Below are positions 1-13,415 of a stretch of DNA of 64,000 nt, one piece after another. The first letter of the stretch is position 1. Each line of letters starts with the position of its first letter. The stretch spans positions 201,761-265,760 of the forward strand of contig QANU01068421.1 of NCBI GenBank assembly GCA_003254905.1. The letters run 5' to 3'. The translations under genes were made by a program, and so were the position numbers. The notes below the pieces were generated by a model that ran no database searches, had not been told where the DNA came from, and worked only from the letters and a program-made list of their open reading frames with translations. This stretch comes from Nissolia schottii. Its lineage: Eukaryota > Streptophyta > Magnoliopsida > Fabales > Fabaceae.

Positions 1-578
1 ATCTGCTGAAGAAGCAAAGGTTTGTGCCTCTCATTATTTCCTTTGTGCCTCACAACAAATCTGAAGCAACAATATTGGAACCTCACATCTGAATCGAGCA
101 TGTTTGCAATCCCCAAAATGCATTACGTTTATCCCTTCTTTTGTTTCATTTCCAATAATATTGACTCTCACTGCTCTTGGTGCCTCCTTCACAAGTTTAC
201 CATTTGTGTTGTTCAATTGATTCAGGGGAAGCAACAATGGCATTGTTATAAGGACCAACATTCCTTCCTCCTGTTAACATGGATGATTAAATCATTATTT
301 CCAGCAGCTTCAACCCCGTGCATTACCTCCTGCATAATCAAATGAAATGAGTGCAACACTTAAGAATTCTTTAAAAATAGAACAGGTAGAGCAAGCAATA
401 ATTTACACTAAAACACAAATGAACAAAGTTAAGAAAGATGAAAAGAAAAGGGGGTGAACTATGCAGCAAAGACAAAAATAAATAAATAAAAAGGACATTC
501 GTTGAGAAAATATTATCCAACTCCTAAGGCTAAGGCTAAGTTAACAAAGCATTGATTAGAAGAAAATGAAAAACCTAA
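1..578. other. Intergenic DNA, no gene recognised
   Basis: Open frames of about 75-107 codons occur on both strands between 22 and 345, but neither translation resembles a family I know. There is no paired splice-site pattern to support an exon. From about 345 the sequence becomes A-rich and non-coding up to the tRNA gene. An exon of a gene reaching in from the left cannot be excluded. Confidence 0.4.
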
Positions 579-651
579 CGCCCACCGTGGGGCTCGAACC
601 CACGACCACAAGGTTAAGAGCCTTGCGCTCTACCAACTGAGCTAGACGGGC
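579..651 (-). tRNA. tRNA-Lys (anticodon CUU)
   Basis: Read on the minus strand from 651, the sequence folds as a 73-nt cloverleaf. The acceptor stem GCCCGTC pairs with GGTGGGC (with G-U pairs), followed by discriminator G. The D arm contains TAGCTCAGTTGGTAGAGC, which is also the A box. The anticodon loop CTCTTAA places CTT in the centre, which decodes AAG lysine codons. The T arm contains GGTTCGAGCC, the B box. There is no intron and CCA is not encoded, as usual for a nuclear plant gene. It looks intact and is transcribed by RNA polymerase III from its internal boxes. A cluster of T on the minus strand downstream could serve as terminator. Confidence 0.97.
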
Positions 652-3080
652 TGGCTGGTTTTATTGTAGATGTAGATTTAAATGAAGGAGTAACTGGCAG
701 ATTATTACGGAGACATTGTTTTATGTATTTGATGTTTTTAATTTCATGGCTAGGATTTCAGTTTAAATTTTATCTAGTTTGCATGACTTTTTTTATTAAC
801 ATTTTCTGGTTCATGATTTAGTTTAGTTAGGTATGTAGGTTATCCTGGCATGTTTCTCACCTGATTTGGGTAAAGCATATTCTTTATTATTAGTGGTTAA
901 CAGAAAATCATATTATACTTATATATTAAAAATAAGATAATACCATAAATAAACTCTCCTCCGATGATCTGCATTTCAAATTCTAGGCATTCTAAATAGC
1001 ATTTACTTTTTATTTTTTTAAATTCATTTATTTAATAATTCTTATTAATTAAATATGAAATCTGAAACATATAACATTACTGTATTATTATTTATTTGTT
1101 CAAGTACAATAATAAAATTCATTAATCATTATATCTATTAAAAGATTATGGGAATACAAAGATGCATGTATAAAAAAACATATATCAACATCCTTACTAA
1201 TATACTACTAATATTAAAAAAAATTGAGTTATTACCCTAAATAGGACCATGTTCAATGAGTAACATTTTAAATCCTAAGCATTCTAAATAACCTTTAATT
1301 TTCATTTTTTTACTCATTTATTTTATGCTTTTTATTTATTAAAAATCTTAAATATGATATCCTTTCTAAAACCAAGTTATTATAAAAATAAAATAAAATT
1401 AAGCAATGCTTCATTCTACCTTCATTCTGCCACGTGACTATTTAAAGTTTTCTTAGAAATTACAATTTTTTTTACTAATTTAACAATTAAACTAATTATA
1501 TTTATTATATTTAATAACAAAAAATAATAAAGCAAATCACAATCACAAACTCCAATATCATAGAGCTTCTCTATCATGAACAAATATTTTTACACCTCAC
1601 TATATCCATCCTCACCGACCTTTCTATCACCATCCTCACATGCCACCACCATTATAAACTAAATAAATTGAATACATATACAAGTGTAATGGACAATACA
1701 CTAGATATTAATTAAGCATTTTAAATTATTTATAATTTTCATTTTTTTAATCCTTTCATTTATGCATTTCATTTATTTAACTAATTAAAAAATCGATATT
1801 ATTAATTGATATGGAGAATCAAATTTCACCATTATAAATGTTGTCTAACTAATTGATTTTGAGTTGATTTTTTTGTGTGTAACCGAGTCCTTACTACCTC
1901 TCAACTCTCAAGAGTTAGGACCCATGGGAGTTTCAAGTAATTATTATTCATCCAAATTACTAATGAACCAAAATTCTTGAAGTTTGGAAATTAAGGAAAA
2001 AATGTGATTTAAAATTATGTTTTATTTTTTTTACTACATTTTTCTATTGGTAATTCAAATAAACTAACCTATTGATTATTGAAGAATTCTTATATCTGCC
2101 TATGACTCAGCTCAACTAGTTAGAACATAAAATTCTGCCCAAAACAACTTTGAGGATAGGTTACTTAATAAGCTCTCTCAAGTTTAAGGTTGAGAATCAC
2201 ACTAAAAAAAGTCACATTTAATATGTGGGAAAGGGAAAGGGATGCTTCTACATGTAGTATACTCAACTTTTCTGAATGTCAATTAAGAATTTTGTACAAT
2301 CTATGAATTTTGTTTACATTTTCATAGATATTAAAATGTTGATTTCTTTATGTAGTTATTAATAGACATCAAATACGTTTGTACGTGCATGACATAAACA
2401 AAACGATTTTTTCTCTTCTTACTTTGCCTATTTGTTATAATCAATTGATATTAATAATCAGTAGTTAACCAATAATCAATATATCAATATAATACATATA
2501 AATTAAAGCTTCAATAATCTCATATTGATAAAGTAATTTTATGTATATTTTATTTTATGATTAAATTTATATGCTTAGTTATGAAATAGATTCTTATAAA
2601 GATTGATATATTAAATTGATAATAATAAATAATAAATATATAATAAACATATACAACTCACATGTAATAACAAATGTGCGTAACATACATGACAAATAAA
2701 ATAAAATAAAAATATTATAAATGTTATACATATGTCACACTAGCGAATCAGTGATGGATGCGGGAACGTTACACAATTTACGTAATGTAAAGCATAGATG
2801 TTAACTATATTGTATATATATTGTATATATGAAGCAAAGGAGTGGATTTAGAAGAAGATTATATAATTTGCGTAAAATGGTACGTCGACAAAACATATTT
2901 TGTTATACAAATTTTATGGAGTGAGGACAAAGACCAGAGAAAAATTAAAAAGAAAAGAGCATGACATTTACATTACTATTATATAACTTAAATGTGCAAT
3001 GCGCGGGTTAAAGCACTATTTTGGTTTTTGGGGTCAACACTTGTTTTTGGTCACTAGGCGTCTCAGCTCTTGTCAAGTTG
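652..3080. other. AT-rich intergenic DNA
   Basis: About 2.4 kb of strongly AT-rich sequence with many short homopolymer runs and no open frame with recognisable coding content. A short TATATTGTATATAT repeat lies near 2810-2830. I see no terminal inverted repeats or flanking duplications that would define a transposon. Confidence 0.5.
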
Positions 3081-3093
3081 TATTTACTTGATA

Positions 3094-3159
3094 GGCCCAA
3101 TTACCATGAAAAACGGGCCTAATGAGGCCCATGACCCAGCATCCCCGAAACTAGGGTTT
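3094..3159 (+). promoter_or_regulatory. Site II elements and telo-box of the RPS4 promoter
   Basis: Two GGCCCA motifs (3094-3099 and 3126-3131, the reverse complement of site II TGGGCC) are followed by TAGGGTTT at 3152-3159, the reverse complement of the telo-box core AAACCCTA. Site II motifs recognised by TCP factors, combined with a telo-box, are a well-known signature of plant ribosomal-protein gene promoters. They sit about 140-205 bp before the start codon, just ahead of the likely 5' leader, which is pyrimidine-rich near 3195-3230. The motifs are seen directly; their activity here is inferred. Confidence 0.75.
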
Positions 3160-3297
3160 ATCAGCATCAGAATCACTCCTTAAAAAGCCGCAAGCTCCAT
3201 TTTCATCTTTCCAGCTTTCTCTGCCTCTGCCGTTGGAGCTATCCATTGGAGCACTAGAGCACTAGTTCCCTCAGATCTCAGAGCTCGCAAACCCAAC

Positions 3298-5352
<2,055 letters not shown>

Positions 5353-7575
5353 ATCTCTTGTGGAATGAATAGACGGAGACTGAGTGTTTGTTAGTTTAAT
5401 TCCTATGTTTTTTATTTCTTAGTTCAAGATTTCATCTGTTGAATTTTGGAATTTTGCTCTATACTGCTTTTATCGTGCCTGCTATATTTATGAACAAATC
5501 TCGTCTTTTTAATACCTATCTAGTTTCTCATCCTACATAATCATTGAAGCAGCCTGTTCTAATGGAATGCGGTCCTAATTAATCTAGGAATTGGATTATG
5601 TTACAGCTGAATGTGTGGTATGTTTGCGCACTATATTAAATGATTCGCTGTTACTCGTCTTTACAGCGTTTTCTTAAGATTTAGGTCTTATATCTATAGG
5701 TTCGGTGGACAGATTTTTTAACATGCACGGAAAATTGTTATACTTTTAAACATGAGATAGTTTCTGTAGGATACCTATCAATCTCTGGTTCTAATGTTAT
5801 AAAAAATAATATATATCTCATGGTTATAAACTGCTCTCATATCTTAAAATATGCAATTTTAATTATAGTTGGTTCTATTATACATCCGTTTTCATGCAAT
5901 AACTGCTACAGGATACGAAACTTAGTTAACAATTATAGTGTTCTGCTATCGTGTCGTAAACTGTATTAAGGACATTTGTGAGTAAGTTGATTAAATTTCA
6001 TTCGTGGGATTTAAATAGGGTTCTGCTAATTGGTATATTGCCACGGATTATATCGCCTGCTAAACACCCACCCCCTCACTCAGTCATTGTTGTGGCTATT
6101 GAGAATGCAATGCATGGGATTTCCTTTGACTGCGCCTGCGCGACAGGGAGAAGTCTTAGTTTGATAGTACAATTTTCTTGGCAAAGGGAGATTGTTTTCT
6201 GTATTTTTCCAGTTAATCCCTCGGGGTTGTTAATCATGGTCAAAAACAAGTTTCATGAGAAGTCTCTTCACTGAATCAGCCCATTCTTTTGAAGCCCAAC
6301 CCACCCAAGTTATTGGGTTTGCAAAGGGTCTCCCAATTCACCAAATGGAGGTTTCTTCGTATGCCTTCAGCACTGTTATAACTTTCAAAGGAGTAAATTT
6401 TTAAATTCATCACCTTTAATATTAGCAGTTATTATTGTCTCCAAAAATTAAAAAAAAAAAAAAACAAATTCATCTCTAAGGTTAATATTCTAACATTAAA
6501 TTTGTCTTTGATGTCATGTAGGTACAAAATTCAACTTTAAAAATAAATTTGATATTTGGGGATAACTTATTAATTTTTTTTTATGTTTTTGATATTTTAA
6601 AAAAAATAATTTTTGTTATTATAGGAGTCGATTTCAATCAACTTGTGTTTAAAAAAGAAGTAAAACAAGAGTCGATTTAAATCACGAGAGTCGATTTAAA
6701 TCAACTCTAAAAAATTGATTTATTTTAATAATAACTTTGAAATTAATTCATGTGAGGGAGAAGACATTTTTCACATTTTATTTTAGAATTTTTTGCTCAA
6801 AAATAATACTAATAGATAGATCTTATGGAACATTATTTGTTTATTTATTATTTATTTAAGAACCGCTTTTCTTTTGTGGGTCTCCAAATTAGGCAGGGTG
6901 ATCAAATGAATTGATTGTAATTGACCCCACTGCACTAAGACTTGAGGACCACATCCAAAAGAAAAAGAATACCTGACCGAATAAATAACAAGAATATACA
7001 AAAATATTTGAACAAAATTGTCTTACAAAGCTTATTGTACATCTAAGATTCTCTCCGTAAATAAACACGGGTTATATTACACCTTAATCTATTTCCTTTC
7101 GTTTTCTCATAGAAAAAAGAGTAGAAAATGCAATGCTCATATTCTCTTGGTATTGCAAGAATGCCCTTCTCAGCCATGAAAGGCATCAACAGAATATAAA
7201 AGCCGTCCGTTTTAATCCCCCACGAATCCTCTTTTTTAATTTTAAAACCGCACAATTACTTGGAGGTAAGCATAAGTACGAAGGGGCATGATTCAGTTTT
7301 ACTCAGATTCTTCTAATTTCATGAGATGTGAAAACAATTTTAACTAGAATCCGGTTATTATTAGTTAACGTAGAGGTATAAGACTACGTTGTGCTGCAAA
7401 ATAAACACTAGTCCACATTCATTTTATTCAGCCACAGTTCAGTTCCACCTTCTACCAAAAGACTTGAAAATCAGCTACATGGGACTAGTTACATAGACTA
7501 TTTAACACAAGAAGAAGAGGGGGGGGGGGGATAATCATCAAGCAGCCAAGTCCATCAAATTCAAACAGCTACTCT
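5353..7575. other. RPS4 3' flank and intergenic DNA
   Basis: The first few hundred bases hold the RPS4 3' UTR, with AATGAA at about 5363 as a possible near-upstream poly(A) element. The rest is AT-rich. A 98-codon frame at 5978-6274 has no recognisable product. Between 6624 and 6704 the motif GAGTCGATTT occurs three times, twice continuing as palindromic GATTTAAATC. The stretch ends in the 3' UTR of the ferritin gene, which reads on the minus strand, so the two genes are convergent. Confidence 0.5.
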
Positions 7576-9431
7576 TCATGCCTCATGGAGCAGCATCTGA
7601 TCGAAGTGCCAGGTACCTGAAAAAGGCCATCAAGGAAAATATACCTACTTAAGAATGGGAAAACAAAACTAAGACCAATTTTACAGGAAACAGAATTCGA
7701 AATTCTTACCATGTCCTTTCCCAACTCTTCTGAGCTGAGCAACATACTCAGAGATTCTTTTAATGGATTCCACCTATGAACAAAAATGAGAAAAGTTTAG
7801 AGCAGAACTTTGAGATCAATTAAGTACCACATAACACACACTTCTGCATAATCTTTACACTAATAAGGTAAACAAAATCGTAATTGCAGGTCTGCAACAC
7901 CAAATTTATAGATACCTGTTCACCCAAAAACTCACTTTCCACGAAATCTGCCAACTGCACATCACCGTTCTTTGAGGCAACCTGTCAAGCAACATATTTC
8001 AACAAAATATCAGTGTCAACATGAAGGGAGACAAATGAAACGAAGCACATGCAGTAAAACCAAAGAAACTTGTCTTACATTGTGCAAGTGAAGGAGCTTC
8101 TCATTCACTAGCTTCTCCAATGACAGAGCAAGTTCCATAGCTGCAAAAATGGGGGGAAAAAACCACAAAAATGAAGTAAACCCTTGTATTTTAACATCTT
8201 GGTAGTATTTACTAACAAATAATGTACTTCTAAAACAGAATTAAACAACTACGGATACGTAAACAGCACTAACACAATATGCAGTCAGATTTGGAAGGTT
8301 ACCACCCTGCTAATGATTGGCATATATCGTGCAATGAAATTGAAAATCTGAAACGATATCAAACTGTAAAATACTAAAAAAAAAAATTCAGAATCACAAA
8401 GCGCAGCGAGGAATACAGACATGCAAGGACAATGCAAGAGAATCAAATTTTCTGTCACCACTTATAACAGATCACATGATTTTGAAGTCATCGTGTTGGT
8501 AAAAACACTAACCATACTGCGCTTCTCCCTTCTCCTCATGATCAAACTCAGAAAGCGGCATCACTATAGGCTGCAACTTCACTCTTCCTCCCCTTTTGTT
8601 CTGAGGGAGGAAAAAAAAAAAAAAGAATAGTTTCAGCAACACAGAAAAAATCAGAATCGAACATCACATAACAGGATATACAGAATTAAAAGCCAAATCA
8701 AATATCTACGACCAAATAAACAGATTATACTAAAAACAGAAAGTGAAAATTAAAAGTTATGAACACCTGATATTTCATCAATTTCTCAGCATGCTCTCTT
8801 TCCTCTTCACTCGATTCCTTGAAAAACCTGCAACAACCACAAACCACGGTCATTTAGGAAAAAAAAAAAATCAAAGCAAAAACAATAAGAAAACCGCAGA
8901 TCCATAAGATAATTCATTTCGCTAATTACTTAGCAATTCCCCTCAGCGCGACGTTGTCCCTGTCAAAGTACGCAAACATTGCATGATACACGTACGAAAC
9001 ATTGTACTCCACACTGAAAACACAGAACAAAAATCATCAAAATTCAGATTCAAGCAAAATAAACCAAAACAAGAACAAGAGAATTTGAGAGAGAAAAAAA
9101 GAGGAACCTACTTGATTTGCTCGTTAACTGCAGCTTCAGATTCATCGACGTACTTGTGGCGAGCGAGGGAGACCTGAGGCACGGTAGGAACGAGATCGAG
9201 CTCCTTCTTCACCTCCTCGAACGGCTCGAACACCACGCCGGTTAGGGTTCGGTTGCCGCTGCTGGATGCGCCTTTGGTGGCGGCGCAAACCACCACCGCC
9301 GCCGCCGCATTCCTCCCGGGAACGGAAACAGAGTTCCTCAACGGCGGAACAGAATGCGCAAGATCGCCGTTAACGGCGAAGAGAGAGAGCGACGAAGAAG
9401 AAGAAGAAGCGGAAACAGCTCTGAGAAGCAT
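7576..9431 (-). CDS. FER: Plastid ferritin (phytoferritin), eight coding exons
   Basis: Iron-storage protein: 24 subunits form a shell that oxidises Fe(II) and stores ferric mineral in plastids. Exons from 5' to 3' on the minus strand are 9431-9112, 9013-8930, 8827-8767, 8600-8513, 8140-8079, 7981-7916, 7773-7710 and 7616-7576. All introns are GT-AG, and the sum is 786 nt for 261 residues. Eight exons is the classic plant ferritin structure. Residues 1 to about 48 form a Ser/Ala-rich transit peptide, followed by the plant-specific extension peptide. The ferroxidase ligands are present by alignment to human H chain: Glu109, Glu144, His147 (EEREH), Glu193 and Gln227. The C-terminus is [14 protein letters not shown] chose the second in-frame ATG (MLLRAVSAS) because it matches the usual family start; an ATG seven codons upstream would give 268 residues. 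The gene looks intact. Which paralogue it is cannot be decided here. Confidence 0.96.
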
Positions 9432-9581
9432 TTTTGAAACCAAACAGAGCAATTTGAAGGAAAAGGAAAAAAAAAAACGAAAAAACAGAAAGAAAATGGA
9501 AATGAAAAATTGAAAGGGAAAAGGGTTTCTTCTGTTTTAGAGCGGTGGTGTGGTGGGAGTGTGTTCGGATAGAGATGTGGA

Positions 9582-9589
9582 TTTATAAA
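9582..9589 (-). promoter_or_regulatory. Probable TATA box of the ferritin gene
   Basis: The plus strand reads ATTTATAAAA at 9581-9590, giving TTTTATAAAT on the coding strand. It lies about 150 bp upstream of the chosen start codon, leaving room for a leader of about 120 nt that is A- and C-rich. It fits a TATA element, but the transcription start is not proven. Confidence 0.6.
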
Positions 9590-9662
9590 AGGGGAGTGGG
9601 GGCTGTGGACCGTTGGATCTGTTGCAGGTGTACGGTGGAGATTTGAGGGTTGCGGTGGGCGC

Positions 9663-9676
9663 GTGGCGAGCTCGTG
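9663..9676 (-). promoter_or_regulatory. Iron-dependent regulatory sequence (IDRS)-like element
   Basis: On the ferritin coding strand the sequence is CACGAGCTCGCCAC. The described IDRS of Arabidopsis FER1 and maize ferritin promoters is, as I recall it, CACGAGGCCGCCAC, so 12 of 14 positions agree and both ends are conserved. It sits roughly 75-95 bp upstream of the TATA-like box, a sensible promoter position. The IDRS represses ferritin under low iron. Presence of the motif is seen; function at this locus is inferred. Confidence 0.75.
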
Positions 9677-9689
9677 GTCTAGCTGTGTT

Positions 9690-10215
9690 GTCCAACTAAA
9701 GTGTGAAGTGTGTGGACTCTATTTTATTTTGGTCCACTAAGAATTATTTTGGGCGGGGAAAGTTATCATTTTTTTTTACAGGTGTGCGTGGCCCATTCGG
9801 CGAAGAATAGGACACTCCACAAAGGGACAGAATCTCTGCTATCTTTTTCAGATTTATTAGAAACCGCCATCACATTAAATTACTCTCTTCTCTTATCACC
9901 GAATTAATATGATTTATGTGGGTACCAAATATGTGCATGGAATGAGTCCGGCGAAAATGAGCAACTGTACGGATGAGGGTGAGAATAACAAATTTTGATT
10001 ATTCAGTTATACACGGATAATTAAGATTAAAAGATGTGTGATGTTATATAACCACTTTAAAAATCACACTCAATTTTTGTGTTGTAATCTTAAACTATTT
10101 ATATAAGATTTAATAGTTTAAATTTATTACTCTTATGTAACCAGCTCTTTTATTTTGGACGTCAAGATCAGCACAAAAAATACTATAATTCAAATAATGT
10201 AATACACTTTATTTC
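9690..10215. other. Ferritin upstream region and AT-rich spacer
   Basis: No gene is seen. The stretch between the ferritin promoter motif and the solo LTR is AT-rich, with short open frames that do not resemble known proteins. Confidence 0.45.
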
Positions 10216-10220
10216 ATAAT

Positions 10221-10631
10221 TGTTACGGATTGGGCCATAAAAGCTCATCCTAAGCCACCTCCAAGATCTGGGCCCAAAGTCCGCGGACCGGCCCAATTCG
10301 CTTGGCCGCTCGCGAGCCCTTGAACGATTTCGAGATCTTCTGCTCCTACCTTCTCAGGCTCAACAGCTCCGAGATCCTCTCCTCCCACTGCAACACGCGG
10401 ACACGAGATATTCTCCTACCACCGCGACACGTTGAAGAACCTCAACCACCTCAATTATATAATAACTCATACCCTAGGTATGAAAGATCATCTAATTATC
10501 ACTTACTAAACTACCTTAATCCCTTGCTTACTTGAGCGTTGGAGCGTTTGCAGGTATCCACCGCAACGCGAGTCCAGAGACCTTGAAGCTCTAGGATCCA
10601 GAGAGTGGACCGAGGTGCATACTTCGGAACA
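10221..10631. mobile_element. Solo LTR (411 bp) of an LTR retrotransposon
   Basis: A GC-richer block begins TGTTACGGAT and ends CGGAACA, so it has matching TGTT...AACA termini. It is bordered by perfect 5-bp direct repeats ATAAT at 10216-10220 and 10632-10636, the target duplication expected of LTR retrotransposon integration. A TATA-like ATTATATAAT is present near 10455. No internal region or second LTR is nearby, so this is most simply a solo LTR left by recombination between two LTRs. The superfamily cannot be assigned from the LTR alone. The short open frame inside it is not a gene. Confidence 0.8.
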
Positions 10632-11327
10632 ATAATAGATCTAAACATTTTCGTCATTTTTATAATGGATGACAAAAATAACTGCAAAGAGAATTACAAA
10701 TAACACATAATATGTCAGTCCAAAAAATAATAAATTCAAACAACTATGTTCAAGGGTAAGATTAACACTAAAGAATAAGGACACCAACCCTCTTTACAAA
10801 TATTCACAGTCAAAAAAATAGAGATAAAAAAAATGGAAAAAAAATTGGGTTATCAACGTTTAATTAGTGTAGGTGTTTACTTTTTTTATTCTTCAGAAAA
10901 GTCTAGGTGCTTATGAGCCAATGATGGTTTCATCTTCACTTGAGGCGTTTCTACAATGTTTGGCAAGTTGCATAAGTTGCTAAATGTCTTCTCACACGCA
11001 AGTTATTTGTTGGAAGAGAGCTTTGTGGAAGATCAGCAATTAATAAAACCATCAACTTGTAACTTCTCATGGGTTTGCAAATTCCAAATCCACCACCAAG
11101 ATAGGCGAGCTTGCCATGGTTACATGTGTTTAACTTGTAGTATTTTAAAAGGTACGAGGACAAGAGAAAAAGTTCAGGTTAGGTAGCAAAAGAATTAGTA
11201 GAATAGTCCCAACGGGGATAGCGTAAAGTGGGCTAGTTAACTTTGATATTTTGTTTGAGAGGTTCCATAGTTAATTTTCTATTAGTTTTTGACCAAGGTT
11301 TTGAGCTTGAGTTCTTTTGACGCGTAC

Positions 11328-11434
11328 TTTGAGTTATGTGGATAAAAAAAATGAGTTATGATATATATAGAGGATGATTATTTTGAGTTATGTGGATAAA
11401 AAAAATGAGTTATGATATATATAGAGGATGATTA
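11328..11434. repeat. Tandem duplication of a 54-bp unit (two copies)
   Basis: The segment starting TTTGAGTTATGTGG and running through GAGGATGATT is present twice head to tail with a 54-bp offset and almost no differences. This indicates a recent local duplication. Confidence 0.9.
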
Positions 11435-11484
11435 AGATGATTCAAGAGGAAATATATAAAGAGTGAACTAATGGGTTGAAATTA

Positions 11485-11488
<4 letters not shown>

Positions 11489-11519
<31 letters not shown>

Positions 11520-11567
11520 TATATATTTTAAAATTCAAGAAGCTCATTCTCACCTAAATCATTCATT

Positions 11568-11607
<40 letters not shown>
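11489..11607. repeat. TA and TG microsatellites
   Basis: A run of alternating TA (about 13 units) is followed after about 60 bp by TATATATG and then about 13 TG units. Both are simple repeats and would vary in length between individuals. Confidence 0.9.
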
Positions 11608-11678
11608 ATAATTAACCTATAAATTTTTTTAATTCAAAATTTTATTCATGATCACATGAGTTATAATTTACATAATAT

Positions 11679-13404
11679 TGTTAAATAAGTTGTTAGTCCT
11701 TAGTAAATCGCAAAATTTGGTTTTAACCCTTAATAAATATATTTTTTTGGTTTCTGTCCCTAACAAATTTATATTTTTGTTTTTCGTTCCTACCGTCAGC
11801 TTAGTTTATTAACTACTTACGTGATAGACAGAAGTCAAAGCCAACCCTGCTTATATGACACCTCACTTATCCATGTGAGATAAAAAATTTCTTAAATAAG
11901 TTTTTAGTCCTTAATAAATAATAAATTTTGGTTATAATCCCTAATAAATAAAAAATTTTGGTCTTAGCCCCTAATATTGGTTTCAATATCCCTAATAAAT
12001 TTTAATTTTAATTTTTCGCCGATATCATTAGCTTGATAAATTAAGCCTAAAGAAATCAATCACCCCTTTCTCTCTCGTCTCTCCTTATCTTAATCAATTC
12101 ATTCTCTGTCTCATGACCACTGCTTATCATCTTTCACTTACCACTATGGTTCTATCATTCGACCACCACACCACCAACTGTAACTCCCTTCCAATAAACC
12201 ACATTCTTGAGGTAAAAATCACAAACAACGTGCCCTCCTCAATGACATCTTCGGCGAGACAAGGCGATGGACAACGAGATTTGTAGAGGCACCTCCACCA
12301 CTTCCTGACTTCAAAGAGCTACCATCATTCACCCCTCATGAAACTATCATCAGTCCTCAGATCTATGAGGAACCACACCGTCATTGCCGCATTTAGGACC
12401 TTGACATCAACCCCACAAGCCACTTCCTTAATCATAAGTCATGCAGTCCCATCCTTAACTTCGCTCAAACCACTACTAATGACACAATGGTTTTGTCCTA
12501 GTGGTAGTGACACAAAGTAGGCACTGTGTTTCCTCACAGATCTAAGGGTTGGCGATAGTTTTATGAGGGATGAACTATGGTGGCTGCTAGAAGTTAGGAT
12601 GTGATGGAGGTGCCACTATAAATCTCATTGTCCCTCGCCTTTCCTTGCCAAGTGGTAGTGGCACAATGGTTTTGTCCTGCTGGTAGTGACATAAAGTAGG
12701 CGTTGTGGTTCCTCACAAATATGAGGATAGAATAGTTTCATGGGGGATGAACGATGGTGGCTCCTAGAAGTCAGGAAGTGATGGATGTGCCACTACAAAT
12801 CTCATTGTCCCTTGCCTTGCCTTGCCACAGAAGTCATTGAAGAGGACACATTGTTTGTGGTTTTTGCCTCTACAATGTGATTTTTTGACAGGGAGTTGCG
12901 ATTGGTGGTATGGTGGTTGAAGGATAGAACCGTGGTGGTAGGTGAGAGGTGATAAACAATGGTCATGAGACAACCAAGGGAGTGATTGAGATAAGGGGAG
13001 AAGGAAGAGAAGGGGGTGATTAATTTCTTTAGGCTTAATTGATCAAGCTAATGATATGGGCAAAAAATAAAACTTAAAATTTATTAGGGCCTGAAACCAT
13101 TTTTTTATTAGGGGCTAAAACCAAAAGTTTTGATTTATTAGGGACTAAAACCAAAATTTATGATTGATTAATGACTAAAAACTTGTTTAATAAAGTTTAA
13201 TCCACGTAAATAAGTGAGGTGCTATATAATTAGGATTGACTTTGACTTCCGCCTGTCACGTCAATAGTTAACAAACTAAGCTTATGGTAGGGATAAAAAC
13301 AAAAAAATAAAATAAATTTATTACAAACTGAAATCACAAAACTATTTATTAAGAGTTAAAACCAAAATTTGTGATTTATTAGGAGTTAAAATCTTATTTA
13401 ACTG
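11679..13404. mobile_element. Fold-back, non-autonomous Mutator-like element (1.73 kb)
   Basis: Left end TGTTAAATAAG and right end CTTATTTAACTG are inverted. The inverted homology continues for hundreds of bases on each side: for example CTTTAGG-type ends of the CCCCTTTCTCT block near 12065 mirror GAAGGGGGTGATT near 13015, and TCTCATGACCA near 12110 mirrors TGGTCATGAGA near 12960. The arms of roughly 700-800 bp nearly meet in the centre. Direct 11-bp repeats TTACATAATAT flank the element at 11668-11678 and 13405-13415; this size fits Mutator-like (MULE) integration. The right arm holds a roughly 160-bp tandem duplication (about 12500-12655 and 12656-12830). No transposase is encoded. Short open frames inside are incidental. 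Confidence 0.8.
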
Positions 13405-13415
13405 TTACATAATAT

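Larger units (their letters stand above)
10637..11667. other. Intergenic DNA with small tandem repeats
   Basis: No gene is recognised. A 76-codon frame at 10956-11186 has no known relatives. The stretch contains a 54-bp tandem duplication (11328-11434), a TA microsatellite (about 11489-11514) and a TATATG/TG microsatellite (about 11570-11607). Confidence 0.5.

Noticed and set aside
34-345. Exon of a gene entering from the left edge
   Set aside because: Frames on both strands overlap, neither resembles a known protein, and splice signals are not convincing.
5978-6274. 98-codon frame after RPS4
   Set aside because: No family, no splice or promoter support, and AT-rich context. Most likely chance.
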